64,000 nucleotides of DNA, taken from positions 62,001 through 126,000 of the forward strand of contig JAUIAV010000009.1 of the NCBI GenBank assembly GCA_030425195.1. The letters run 5' to 3'. Shown here piece after piece: positions 8,957 through 18,920 of this stretch. The translations under genes were made by a program, and so were the position numbers. This stretch comes from Gammaproteobacteria bacterium. GTDB taxonomy: Bacteria > Pseudomonadota > Gammaproteobacteria > Pseudomonadales > Azotimanducaceae. Within the stretch, counting starts at the first letter, position 1; every line of letters begins with the position of its first letter. The notes below the pieces were generated by a model. The model made no database searches and had not been told where the DNA came from. It was given only the letters and a program-made list of their open reading frames with translations.

Positions 8957-10069
8957 CTAGAGCTGCGGGTTGGCGTTGCGGACCAGAATGGTCTTGCTGA
9001 ACGTGCGGGTCAGCGTGTCCTGGTCATCCGTGACCTCGTCGATGGAGTTCACGGTGAGCGTGACCCGGATGGACACCACCTGGCGTGGATCGGGAATCGC
9101 GGTGGCCAGCACGTACTGATTCGGATTGGCGATGTCATCGGCGAGCGTGGTGTCCACGCCGTAGAGGATCTGCATGTCCTCCACACCCTGGATGAGTTCC
9201 ACCGGCGCCGCTGCCCCCACCTTCTGCCAGAGTGACAGCGGCGTGTCGCCCACGTTGTTGTTGCGGGTGCTGTCGGCGATGAAGAAATAGGTGGACTCCA
9301 CCGCCCCGACCACGGTGTCGGTACCGTAGGACCGGCCGAGAAACGACTTGGTGAACGCCACCTGCGGGCCCGCCGGCGGGGTGACCAGCGCCGCGTTCTG
9401 AAAGAATGCGCTGGTGCCGCCCGTGTTCACCGCATTCTGAATCGTGGCTTCATTGCCGGCCGCGTTCAATGCGGTGACCCTGAATACGGCCGACTGCTCG
9501 CAATCGGCCATCATGATCACGTCGTCCACGGCGAAGCCCGGGTCGCCACCCGGCGCGCTCACGACAGCGTCGTCGAGCGGCTGAGCGATGGCGGTGAGCC
9601 GCTGGGTCGGTTGCCGCAGATTGCGGAAAACGACGATGTCGGAATCGGGATCCACGGTGGCCAGGTTGATGCCGTTGCCGCTGTTCGTATTGCCCGGCGT
9701 TCCGCCCGGCAGGTTCAGCTGAGACGGGGTCCAGGTACCATCGCCATTGGCATCGAAGCCGCCCACGGACTGATCCACGTTGTACTCGGGCAGCTGTGCG
9801 GGATTGCCCACCAGGCCCCAGACCCGGGTCTGGTCGTCCCGGATGCAGCCGAAATAGCCGGCACGGCGTGCCGCGCTGGAGATGAACTCGAAAGCGAACC
9901 GGGCGTTCTCCTGCAGCCTCGCCTGGCCGCTGATGACGTTGGCACTCTGCGAGTTGCCGATGAACAGCTGCACGATGCCCGTCACCACGATGAGCCCGAG
10001 GGCCATCGCCAGGAGCATCTCCAGCAGCGAAAAACCGGATTGCGTATTTCTGTACTTCATTGCGCTCAT
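8957..10069 (-). CDS. pilW: Type IV pilus minor pilin PilW
   Basis: 370 residues, a usual length for PilW. Prepilin signal NTQSGFSLLEMLLAMALGLI with Glu5 after the cleavage site, then IVQLFIGNSQS and the family phrase LQENARFAFEFIS with ARRAGYFGC shortly after. Two in-frame starts exist (10069 and 10060), and neither has a clearly better ribosome site. It follows pilV by 8 bp. Role: inner-membrane-assembled minor pilin of the priming complex. Confidence 0.92.
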   Translation of the reverse strand: MSAMKYRNTQSGFSLLEMLLAMALGLIVVTGIVQLFIGNSQSANVISGQARLQENARFAFEFISSAARRAGYFGCIRDDQTRVWGLVGNPAQLPEYNVDQSVGGFDANGDGTWTPSQLNLPGGTPGNTNSGNGINLATVDPDSDIVVFRNLRQPTQRLTAIAQPLDDAVVSAPGGDPGFAVDDVIMMADCEQSAVFRVTALNAAGNEATIQNAVNTGGTSAFFQNAALVTPPAGPQVAFTKSFLGRSYGTDTVVGAVESTYFFIADSTRNNNVGDTPLSLWQKVGAAAPVELIQGVEDMQILYGVDTTLADDIANPNQYVLATAIPDPRQVVSIRVTLTVNSIDEVTDDQDTLTRTFSKTILVRNANPQL

Positions 10070-10077
10070 CCGTCCTG

Positions 10078-10614
10078 TCAGCCCTGACTGTCGATGGTTA
10101 CGGTCCCGGCCTGGCCGTCCGGCTCTGTCCAGGTGACCGTGATGGTTACCACGCCTGCACCGTCCACCTGGATGGAACCGTCACCCTCCGGCAGCCCCGG
10201 CTGGTCGTCCTCCGGCGGCAGGACGCCGGCCGCCCGGAAGGCCACACACTGGGCATCGTTGTTGAAATTACCCAGCGAGCACTTCCACACCGCCTGGTCG
10301 AAATTCACCATCTGAGCCTGCGAGCAGTTGTTGGCCACGCAGTCGGCGGCACCCGGAGGGGCATCGGTGAGGGCCAGCCCGTTGTAGGCGGCACCCGGCA
10401 CGGCGCCTTCCGGGTTGGCCCGGATACGGTCCATCATGTCGTAGGCGAGCTGTACGGCTTCTGCACGGAACAGCGCACCGCGGTTGTTCTGCAGGCTCAC
10501 CATCTGCAGCGCCGTGATCCCGAGCACGCCGATGGCGAGCACCAGCACGGCCACCAGCAGCTCGATCATCGAGAGGCCGCGGGCTCTGGCTGGTGTACGA
10601 ATCTGATTCTTCAT
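10078..10614 (-). CDS. pilV: Type IV pilus minor pilin PilV
   Basis: 178 residues from MKNQIRTPARARGLSMIELL. The prepilin motif GLSMIELLVAVLVLAIGVLG with Glu5 and the following LQMVSLQNNRGALFRAEAVQ and AYDMMDRIRANP are characteristic of PilV. The ATG at 10614 was chosen because AGAGG lies eight bases upstream; the ATG at 10620 is only two bases from it. Starts 28 bp after fimU and runs into pilW. An upstream extension of the frame into fimU is not credible. Confidence 0.9.
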   Translation of the reverse strand: MKNQIRTPARARGLSMIELLVAVLVLAIGVLGITALQMVSLQNNRGALFRAEAVQLAYDMMDRIRANPEGAVPGAAYNGLALTDAPPGAADCVANNCSQAQMVNFDQAVWKCSLGNFNNDAQCVAFRAAGVLPPEDDQPGLPEGDGSIQVDGAGVVTITVTWTEPDGQAGTVTIDSQG

Positions 10615-10642
10615 GGTCATAACCTCTGTGTTCCGCCGCGCA

Positions 10643-11170
10643 CTAGGGGCAGACGAGCTCAGCGCTGGAGGCGCGGCCGATGGTATTGACCGCCACTTCG
10701 CGCCCCCGGGCCACGCCCGCTTCACAGATTTCGATGGTGCCCTGTGCGCCGAGGGTCATGAGGCCGCGTCCGTTGAAGGTCAGCGTGCCCTGCCCGTTCA
10801 GGCCACCGGTGGCGTCCATGGTGGCGCCATCCGCATCATCGAACTGGCGGACATTGACGGCAGGGTCGTTGGGGCAATTGCCCGGGGTACCGACCACCAC
10901 GCAAAAGCCGGGACCCCATTCGTTCCCGTTGTCACCCGCATTCACCGCCTGCACGCTGACGGGGCCTCCCCGGGTCACCGCCTCACTGCGGGCCAGGTTG
11001 ACGGCCGAAACGAAGCTGTTGACCCGGGCTGTCATGGACCGCTGCTCGATGAAGGTGTCGAAGGCCGGCAGGGCCATACCGAGCAGAATCGCGGCCACAG
11101 CCATGGCCACCAGCAGTTCGATGATGGTGAATCCGGAGAGGAAACGCTTATTAGAAAACTTACTTAACAA
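10643..11170 (-). CDS. fimU: Type IV pilus minor pilin FimU (GspH/FimT family)
   Basis: 175 residues with prepilin signal SGFTIIELLVAMAVAAILLG and a GspH-type C-terminal domain (LARSEAVTRGGPVSV; WGPGFCVVV; a final CP). First gene of the operon fimU-pilV-pilW-pilX-pilY1. The only reasonable start is TTG at 11170, since no ATG or GTG precedes the leader. Upstream lies a repeated element (11238-11287) that may bind a regulator. The gene name rests on position and on the family; a second family member, fimT, is at 176-751. Confidence 0.87.
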   Translation of the reverse strand: MLSKFSNKRFLSGFTIIELLVAMAVAAILLGMALPAFDTFIEQRSMTARVNSFVSAVNLARSEAVTRGGPVSVQAVNAGDNGNEWGPGFCVVVGTPGNCPNDPAVNVRQFDDADGATMDATGGLNGQGTLTFNGRGLMTLGAQGTIEICEAGVARGREVAVNTIGRASSAELVCP

Positions 11171-11237
11171 ACTACTCTCGGCTGACTTTGATGCCAGCGA
11201 AGAGTTTAGGGCGCCCGCAGGGGAAGAAAACGAAGGA

Positions 11238-11287
11238 CCGATGAGTGGGGCCGTTTTACCGGATGAGTGGTCGACTGGCCGGATGAG
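11238..11287 (-). promoter_or_regulatory. Three phased direct repeats upstream of fimU
   Basis: On the minus strand the nonamer CTCATCCGG occurs at 11287-11279 and 11267-11259, with a shorter form CTCATCGG at 11245-11238. The starts are spaced 20 and 21 bp, about two helical turns, and two copies are preceded by CCA. They lie 70-120 bp before the fimU start. In P. aeruginosa this operon is activated by AlgR, whose box resembles CCGTTCGTC; the CCACTCATC seen here is a partial match only. Confidence 0.5.
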
Positions 11288-11312
11288 CCGCCGAATCGGC
11301 TACCAGCGTCTG

Positions 11313-11726
11313 TTAAGGTTCTTCCCAGCCAGCCGCCCCATCGAAAGTACGCTGGCCGTTCGAATTCAGCGTCAGGACGCGTCCCTGATCCACCGTTCCC
11401 GGCGTCGCCGTCAGCGTGAAACTCGCCGCGCCGCCGGCGATCACGATGCCGTAGCGGCCCGCGGCAACGGACTCCGCCTGGCAGATGGCCGGATCGATCA
11501 CACCATCATCCGCACCACCGGCAGCCGCACCGAGGTAATCGAAGGTCTGGCTGGCGCGGCGCTCGAGGGCCTGCGCGCAGTCGAGAAGATCGGCCATGGC
11601 CTCCGAGCGGTAAGTCCGATCGGAGTAGCGCGTGTAGACGGGAATCGCGATGGCAGAGAGCAGAGCCAGAATGGCTACCGCCACCATCAGTTCGATCAGC
11701 GTAAATCCCTGTGTGCGCTTCGACAT
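11313..11726 (-). CDS. pilE: Type IV pilin PilE-like minor pilin
   Basis: 137 residues. Short leader MSKRTQ then GFTLIELMVAVAILALLSAI with Glu5, followed by PVYTRYSDRTYRSEAM, the classical PilE opening. A cysteine pair (DCAQ and AICQ) frames the variable domain. AGGAAG is eight bases before the ATG. Unlike P. aeruginosa, where pilE ends the operon, it is here upstream of fimU and directly after fkpB (55 bp), with about 140 bp before fimU. It is probably a minor pilin that links the tip complex to the fibre. Confidence 0.9.
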   Translation of the reverse strand: MSKRTQGFTLIELMVAVAILALLSAIAIPVYTRYSDRTYRSEAMADLLDCAQALERRASQTFDYLGAAAGGADDGVIDPAICQAESVAAGRYGIVIAGGAASFTLTATPGTVDQGRVLTLNSNGQRTFDGAAGWEEP

Positions 11727-11781
11727 GAGTAAAACTTCCTAACCGTCTGTTTTTGCTAACTTTTCTGTCGGAAAACCGGCT

Positions 11782-12240
11782 TCAAGGTGCTCGCACATCG
11801 ATGATGGAGACATCAAAGACGATCCGACGACCGGCCAATGGATGATTGAAATCCACTTCCACGTGCTCTTCCATGACGGCGCGCACAACTCCAGGCAATT
11901 CCCCGCCCGGCCCCGAAAAAGACACCATGAGGCCCTCCTCGAGCGCCATGTCTGCGCCGAACCGGTCCCGCCGCAGCGTCTGCACGTTTTCCTCCCGCCG
12001 GGGACCGAAAGCATCCTCCGGCTCCATCAGCACCTGCGCATCGTCGCCTGCCCGCATGCCGAGCAGCACCGCCTCGAAACCCGGCAGGAGATTTCCATCC
12101 CCGATGGTCAGCATGGCGGGATCACCTCGCCGGGTGGTATCCACCTCTTCACCGGTTTCCAGATGCAGACCGAAGTGCAGACGCACCCGATCGCCCATCT
12201 CGATTGCCCGGTCGCCCGGGCCGCTGATCAGGTCACTCAT
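11782..12240 (-). CDS. fkpB: FKBP-type peptidyl-prolyl isomerase SlpA/FkpB
   Basis: 152 residues. N-terminal FKBP half-domain (GDRVRLHFGLHLETGEEVD, then GNLLPGFEAVLLGMRAGD), an inserted chaperone flap (EPEDAFGPRREENVQTLRRD), and a return strand ending VDFNHPLAGRRIVFDVSI. This is the SlpA/FkpB subtype found next to lspA in proteobacteria. It catalyses proline isomerisation and acts as a cytoplasmic chaperone. Overlaps the lspA stop by 4 bp. The usual next gene ispH is missing; pilE follows instead. Confidence 0.92.
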   Translation of the reverse strand: MSDLISGPGDRAIEMGDRVRLHFGLHLETGEEVDTTRRGDPAMLTIGDGNLLPGFEAVLLGMRAGDDAQVLMEPEDAFGPRREENVQTLRRDRFGADMALEEGLMVSFSGPGGELPGVVRAVMEEHVEVDFNHPLAGRRIVFDVSIIDVRAP

Positions 12241-12755
12241 CCGGATGTCGCCTTCTGCCGCCGCTCACGACGGAACTCCAGAAACAGCAGCAGCACCCAG
12301 AGGCTGGCGCCGATGAACAGGGCGATGTCGGCCACGTTGAATGCGGGAAAGCCCCAGCGGTCATAGTGGAAACGGATGAAGTCCACTACGTAGCCGTGCA
12401 GCAGGCGGTCGATGCCGTTGCCGAGCGCGCCGCCGAGAATGAGCCCGTACACCAGACCCATGAGCCGGTCTCCCACGGGCAGCTTCCGGAGCTCGTAGAG
12501 AATGAACACGGTGAAGGCCAGAGCCAGCCCGACGAAGAACCAGCGCTGCCAGCCGCCGCTGCCGGCAAGCATGGAAAATGCCGCTCCGTCGTTGTGCCAG
12601 CGGACCCAGCTGAAGATCGGCAGCACGTCCACCCGTTCTCCGTGCGCGAGAGCTGCGGTGACATACCACTTCGTGAGCTGATCCAGCGCCACCACCACGG
12701 CGGACAGGCCGAGCCAGCGGTACCAGGCAGGATCCGTGCGCAGAACGTCGTTCAT
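12237..12755 (-). CDS. lspA: Lipoprotein signal peptidase (signal peptidase II)
   Basis: 172 residues, four membrane segments. The two catalytic aspartates are in the conserved blocks GNGIDRLLHGYVVDFI and FPAFNVADIALFIG. It cleaves signal peptides of prolipoproteins after lipid attachment. Its ATG overlaps the ribF stop by 4 bp and its stop overlaps fkpB by 4 bp, so the three are translationally coupled. In most Gammaproteobacteria ileS lies between ribF and lspA; here it does not. Confidence 0.95.
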   Translation of the reverse strand: MNDVLRTDPAWYRWLGLSAVVVALDQLTKWYVTAALAHGERVDVLPIFSWVRWHNDGAAFSMLAGSGGWQRWFFVGLALAFTVFILYELRKLPVGDRLMGLVYGLILGGALGNGIDRLLHGYVVDFIRFHYDRWGFPAFNVADIALFIGASLWVLLLFLEFRRERRQKATSG

Positions 12756-13699
12756 CCGCCGTCGCTCTCCGTCGCGGCCGCACCCAGAATCCTGCGGGCA
12801 TCTTCCATGTCCCGGTGGATCTGGGCTTTCAGCGCCTCCAGACCGTCAAACTTCTGCTCATCCCGGATCTTGGCCACGAACCGCACGCTCAGCAGAGACC
12901 CGTAAATGTCACCGCTGAAATCGAACAGATGCACTTCGAGCAGCGGCTCCCGACCATCCACCGTCGGCCGGACGCCGATGTTCGCCACTCCGTCATAGAC
13001 CCGGTCGAGCCCCTCCACCTGGACGGCATAGACCCCCTCGAGCGCTGCCCGGTAACGCTGCAGACGGATGTTGGCGGTCGGCACGCCCAGCTGGCTGCCG
13101 AGCTGCCGGCCATAGACCACACGCCCCATGATGAAGTAGGGATGCCCGAGCAGCTTTTCCGCCAGGGCGAAATCCCCTTCCGCCAGCACCTCCCGGATCC
13201 GGCTGCTGCTCACCCGCTCGTGCTCGAAGGTGAGCGTTCCCATGTGGCTGACGCCGAAGCCGTGCCGGTCCCCGGCCGCTTTGAGCAGATCGTAGTCGCC
13301 CTGCTGGTCCTTGCCGAACCGGAAATCGTCGCCCACCACGATGTAACGGATACCGAGCCGTCTGGTGAGCAGTTCCTCGATCACCCACTCCGCCGTCGTG
13401 TTCCGTATGCCCTCGTTGAACGGCACGCAGAGCACACGATCCAGCTCCGTACGGCACAGCAGCGTGATCTTCTCCCGGAACCGGGTGAGGCGGGCGGGCA
13501 CCTTTTCACCGGCGAAGTATTCCCGGGGCTGAGGCTCGAAGGTCAGCAGCATGCTCGGCACGCCGAGCTCCTTGGACTTCGCGAACAGGTGATCGAGCAG
13601 CATCCGGTGGCCATGGTGGACGCCGTCGAAGTTACCGATGGTGAGCACGCACCCCTTGTGCTCGGGTTTCAGGCTGTAGATGCCGTGAATGATTTCCAT
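12752..13699 (-). CDS. ribF: Bifunctional riboflavin kinase/FAD synthetase
   Basis: 315 residues from MEIIHGIYSLKPEHKG. The adenylyltransferase site is seen in TIGNFDGVHHGHR (residues ~20-32) and VSSSRIREVLAEGD; the riboflavin kinase domain in YGRQLGSQLGVPTANI. It makes FMN and FAD. The frame is open further upstream, but the start at 13699 is the one that begins the family sequence and lies just after the murJ stop (16 bp). Cotranscription with murJ and lspA is likely. Confidence 0.95.
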   Translation of the reverse strand: MEIIHGIYSLKPEHKGCVLTIGNFDGVHHGHRMLLDHLFAKSKELGVPSMLLTFEPQPREYFAGEKVPARLTRFREKITLLCRTELDRVLCVPFNEGIRNTTAEWVIEELLTRRLGIRYIVVGDDFRFGKDQQGDYDLLKAAGDRHGFGVSHMGTLTFEHERVSSSRIREVLAEGDFALAEKLLGHPYFIMGRVVYGRQLGSQLGVPTANIRLQRYRAALEGVYAVQVEGLDRVYDGVANIGVRPTVDGREPLLEVHLFDFSGDIYGSLLSVRFVAKIRDEQKFDGLEALKAQIHRDMEDARRILGAAATESDGG

Positions 13700-13715
13700 G
13701 GGCGGATTATACGGG

Positions 13716-15287
13716 TTAGGCCCGATGCAGGAGTTGGGAGATGCGACCGCCGGAGAGCCAGACGGCCGCGAGATAGACGGCAGCTCCCGCACCGACGCTC
13801 GTCACGAGCCAGCCCGTCCGCTCCAGAACCGGCGCCGTCAGCCAGCGCGCATCGGCAGGTGTCAGCCAGAGCAGCACGCCCGCCATCAGTCCGGTCGCCA
13901 GCACACAGCGTGCGAGCATGACGGCGGTGGCCCGGCTGGGGCGGCAGCGTCCGGCACGAGCGAGCCCCCGCCAGAGCAGGAAGGCATTCACACAGGCGGC
14001 CGCCGACGTGGCCAGCGCCAGACCCACATGGCCCATGATCCGGAACAGCGCCAGGTTCAGGGCGATGTTCACGCCCACGGACACCACCCCGATCCGGAAC
14101 GGCGTGGCGGTATTTTCCTGGGCGAAGTACGCGGGTGCCAGCACCTTGACCAGCACGAGCGGCAGCAGTCCCACGGCGAACGCCTGGAGCGACAGCGCGG
14201 CCATGGTGGCATCCAGCGCGGTGAGCGCCCCGTGCAGAAAGATACTGCTGATCAGCGGCACGGCGAGCAGATACAGGGCGGCAGCCGCGGGCAGAGAGAA
14301 GAACACGCCCACACGGATCCCCCAGTCCAGCGTCTCCCGGAAACCGTCCAGGTTCTCCTCGCTGTCCAGACGGGACAGGTTCGGCAGCAGCACCGTACCG
14401 AGGGCGACCGCCACCAGGCCGATGGGCAGCTCGAGCAGCCGGTCGGAGTAGTAGAGCCAGGAAATGCTGCCGGTCATCAGCGTGGAAGCGAGCATGGTGT
14501 CGATGAGCGCGTTGATCTGGCTCACCGATGCCGCGAACACCGCCGGCACCAGCAGCACGCCGACCTTGCGCGCCCCTTCATGCGCCATGGAAACCCGGGG
14601 CATCACCACCAGGCCCAGCGCCTTCAGCGTCGGGAACTGAAACAGAAGCTGTGCGGCACCCGCGAACACCACCCCCCAGGCCAGAGCGAAGACCGGCTGT
14701 GAAAAGCAGCCGGCCGCGAAGAAGATGGCGCCGATCAGAGACAGATTCAGCAGCACGGGCGTGAACGCCGGAATGGCGTAGCGGTGATGACTGTTGAGGA
14801 TCGCGCCGGCAAAGGCGGTCAGGGAGATGAAGCCCAGATAGGGGAACGTGATCCGGACCATGTCCCGGGCCAGATCGAACTGGTCCGGATTTCCATGAAA
14901 GCCGGGCGCGAACACCAGAATGAGCACCGGCGCGATCAGAATGCCCAAGACGACGACGACGAACATGGTCAGGGCCAGGTTCCCCGTCATCACCCGGACG
15001 AACTCGACGAGCGCTTCCCGGGACCCTTCCCGGTATCTGGCGAGGACCGGCACGAAGGCCTGATTGAACGCACCCTCCGCGAACAGCCGGCGGAAGAAAT
15101 TCGGGATCTTGAAGGCGACGAAGAAGGCATCCGCGACGGCGCTGGCACCAAAGAAATTCGAGAGCACCATGTCGCGTACGAAACCGGAGATCCGGGACAG
15201 CATGGTCATGGCGGCTACCACACTGCCCTGGAACGCCACATCCTGCTTTTCCGTGTCTTTATCCACGCCGGGAGCCGTGGTTGACAT
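13716..15287 (-). CDS. murJ: Lipid II flippase MurJ (MviN)
   Basis: About 523 residues with some fourteen hydrophobic segments. Signature N-terminal stretch MTMLSRISGFVRDMVLSNFF and GASAVADAFFVAFKIPNFFR, then GAFNQAFVPVLARY. It flips lipid II for peptidoglycan synthesis. Two starts are possible: ATG 15293 and ATG 15287. The second has GAGG seven bases upstream and is preferred. The coding start overlaps the divergent rpsT promoter, so murJ and rpsT transcription must be physically linked. Confidence 0.94.
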   Translation of the reverse strand: MSTTAPGVDKDTEKQDVAFQGSVVAAMTMLSRISGFVRDMVLSNFFGASAVADAFFVAFKIPNFFRRLFAEGAFNQAFVPVLARYREGSREALVEFVRVMTGNLALTMFVVVVLGILIAPVLILVFAPGFHGNPDQFDLARDMVRITFPYLGFISLTAFAGAILNSHHRYAIPAFTPVLLNLSLIGAIFFAAGCFSQPVFALAWGVVFAGAAQLLFQFPTLKALGLVVMPRVSMAHEGARKVGVLLVPAVFAASVSQINALIDTMLASTLMTGSISWLYYSDRLLELPIGLVAVALGTVLLPNLSRLDSEENLDGFRETLDWGIRVGVFFSLPAAAALYLLAVPLISSIFLHGALTALDATMAALSLQAFAVGLLPLVLVKVLAPAYFAQENTATPFRIGVVSVGVNIALNLALFRIMGHVGLALATSAAACVNAFLLWRGLARAGRCRPSRATAVMLARCVLATGLMAGVLLWLTPADARWLTAPVLERTGWLVTSVGAGAAVYLAAVWLSGGRISQLLHRA

Positions 15288-15309
15288 ACCCATACCTCGA
15301 CGGCATATT
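15281..15309 (+). promoter_or_regulatory. Sigma-70 promoter of rpsT, inside the murJ start
   Basis: A perfect -35 TTGACA (15281-15286), a 17-bp spacer and a -10 CATATT (15304-15309), followed by the GC-rich discriminator AGCGCGCC. It lies 37 bp before the rpsT TTG start and overlaps the first codons of murJ on the other strand. The discriminator is the same octamer found after the rplU -10, as expected for growth-rate or stringent control of ribosomal genes. Confidence 0.72.
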
Positions 15310-15345
15310 AGCGCGCCTCAAAAATCTGACACCTGAGGAAATCCT

Positions 15346-15612
15346 TTGGCTAACAGCCCTCAAGCCCGCAAACGCGCCCGTCAGGCAGAAGGACGGCGCC
15401 GTCACAATGCCAGCCAGCGGTCGATGGTTCGCACCTACATCAAGCGAGTCGACGCCGCCATCGAGTCCGGCAACCAGGCCGATGCGGCCGCCGCCCTCGC
15501 CACCGCCGTGCCGGTGATCGACGGCATGGTCAACAAAGGCATCATGCACAAGAACAAGGCGGCCCGTCACAAGTCCCGCCTGAACGCCAAGGTGAAAGCC
15601 CTGGGCGCCTGA
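15346..15612 (+). CDS. rpsT: 30S ribosomal protein S20
   Basis: 88 residues, ANSPQARKRARQAEGRRRHN at the N-terminus and HKNKAARHKSRLNAKVKAL near the end, a full-length S20. The start is TTG at 15346, preceded by TGAGGA. Enterobacterial rpsT also starts with UUG, and the weak start is used in autoregulation by S20 there, so the rare start is probably functional here rather than an annotation artefact. Single-gene transcription unit divergent from murJ. Confidence 0.97.
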   Translation: MANSPQARKRARQAEGRRRHNASQRSMVRTYIKRVDAAIESGNQADAAAALATAVPVIDGMVNKGIMHKNKAARHKSRLNAKVKALGA

Positions 15613-15623
15613 GCACTGTTCCC

Positions 15624-15642
15624 CGGCCGCGTCCCGCGGCCG
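15624..15642. terminator. GC-rich hairpin between rpsT and proB, possible terminator
   Basis: CGGCCGCG-TCC-CGCGGCCG forms an 8-bp perfect stem with a 3-base loop, 12 bp after the rpsT stop and between the two convergent stops. There is no T-run on either strand, so intrinsic termination is uncertain; it may only stabilise 3' ends. Confidence 0.5.
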
Positions 15643-15677
15643 ACTCCCGCACCTTGCCACCCTGCCCCGTTCGGACG

Positions 15678-18024
<2,347 letters not shown>

Positions 18025-18053
18025 TCAGGCGTCAATGAATGAATGGGAGGGCC

Positions 18054-18085
18054 AAAAAAAACCCCGCTGGCCGCGGGGTTCTTTT
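18054..18085 (-). terminator. Intrinsic terminator between rpmA and obgE
   Basis: On the minus strand AACCCCGC-GGCCA-GCGGGGTT forms an 8-bp stem with a 5-base loop and is followed by a run of T residues (A-run at 18054-18061 on the plus strand). It lies directly after the rpmA stop and 32 bp before obgE, so it should attenuate transcription into obgE-proB. Confidence 0.9.
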
Positions 18086-18349
18086 TCAGCTCGAGACCGG
18101 ATCGACGGTCACGAACTTCCGGTTCTGCCTGCCCCGGGTCAGGAACCGCACCTGCCCGTCCGCCTTGGCGTAGAGGGTGTGGTCCTTGCCGCATCCCACG
18201 TTCGGGCCGGGGTGGAACTGAGTACCGCGCTGCCGGACGAGAATGTTGCCGGCAGCGACGAGCTCGCCACCGAATTTCTTCACGCCGAGGCGTTTGGATT
18301 CTGAATCGCGGCCGTTACGAGTCGAGCCGCCGGCTTTCTTATGTGCCAT
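18086..18349 (-). CDS. rpmA: 50S ribosomal protein L27
   Basis: 87 residues beginning [20 protein letters not shown] and containing [19 protein letters not shown] and [11 protein letters not shown], the full L27 sequence pattern. No cleavable N-terminal extension like that of Firmicutes. It lies 12 bp after rplU, in the universally conserved rplU-rpmA pair, and ends just before a strong terminator. Confidence 0.98.
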   Translation of the reverse strand: MAHKKAGGSTRNGRDSESKRLGVKKFGGELVAAGNILVRQRGTQFHPGPNVGCGKDHTLYAKADGQVRFLTRGRQNRKFVTVDPVSS

Positions 18350-18361
18350 CTCTGATTACTC

Positions 18362-18673
18362 CTAGCCGCTGATGCCGGTGATCTTGAGTTGGGTGAACCA
18401 CTGACGATGCCCCTGACGACGCATGTAGTCCTTGCGACGTTTGAACTTGATGATCCGTACCTTCTTATGCCGATCATGGCCGATCACCTCCGCGGTGACC
18501 TTGCCCCCATCCACATACGGCTGACCAACGGTGACCTGATCGCCGTCTGCGACGATCAGCACCTTGTCGAACACTACTTCTTCACCCGGCTCAGCGGTCA
18601 GACGCTCCAGCTTGATCACCTCACCTTCGGTGACCCGATGTTGCTTGCCGCCAGAAGAAAACACCGCGAACAT
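18362..18673 (-). CDS. rplU: 50S ribosomal protein L21
   Basis: 103 residues from [20 protein letters not shown], with [20 protein letters not shown] near the end, typical L21. The ATG at 18673 has GGAG eight bases upstream; the longer open frame upstream is not coding. Transcribed from the promoter at 18778-18806, leaving a leader of about 100 bases. Confidence 0.98.
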   Translation of the reverse strand: MFAVFSSGGKQHRVTEGEVIKLERLTAEPGEEVVFDKVLIVADGDQVTVGQPYVDGGKVTAEVIGHDRHKKVRIIKFKRRKDYMRRQGHRQWFTQLKITGISG

Positions 18674-18777
18674 ATCTTTACTCCTCAAGAGGGTCGGGCA
18701 CCGAAAAAGCCCTGAAACGCCCAATTTACGTGGCTTCTCGGGCCACTGGCGCATAGGGGTGCCGCGAAAGGCGCGCT

Positions 18778-18806
18778 ATTTTAGGGACAAAGTTACGGGA
18801 TTACAA
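18778..18806 (-). promoter_or_regulatory. Sigma-70 promoter of rplU-rpmA
   Basis: On the minus strand: -35 TTGTAA (18806-18801), 17-bp spacer, -10 TAAAAT (18783-18778), then the GC-rich discriminator AGCGCGCC. The discriminator octamer is the same as at the rpsT promoter. It faces away from ispB, which starts 115 bp on the other side. Confidence 0.75.
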
Positions 18807-18920
18807 CGATTCCCGGGGCACCTCGAAGGGCACAGGATCCGCTCGCGACGGATAGAAAAAGGCCGAAAAAACCCCCATAAAAGTGCACAATAGCGCCTCA
18901 CCCAGTGGCCTTGGAACCAG

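Noticed and set aside
11727-11781. Sigma-54 promoter for pilE
   Set aside because: No GG-N10-GC at -24/-12 could be placed in the 55-bp gap; pilE may be transcribed from the fkpB operon.
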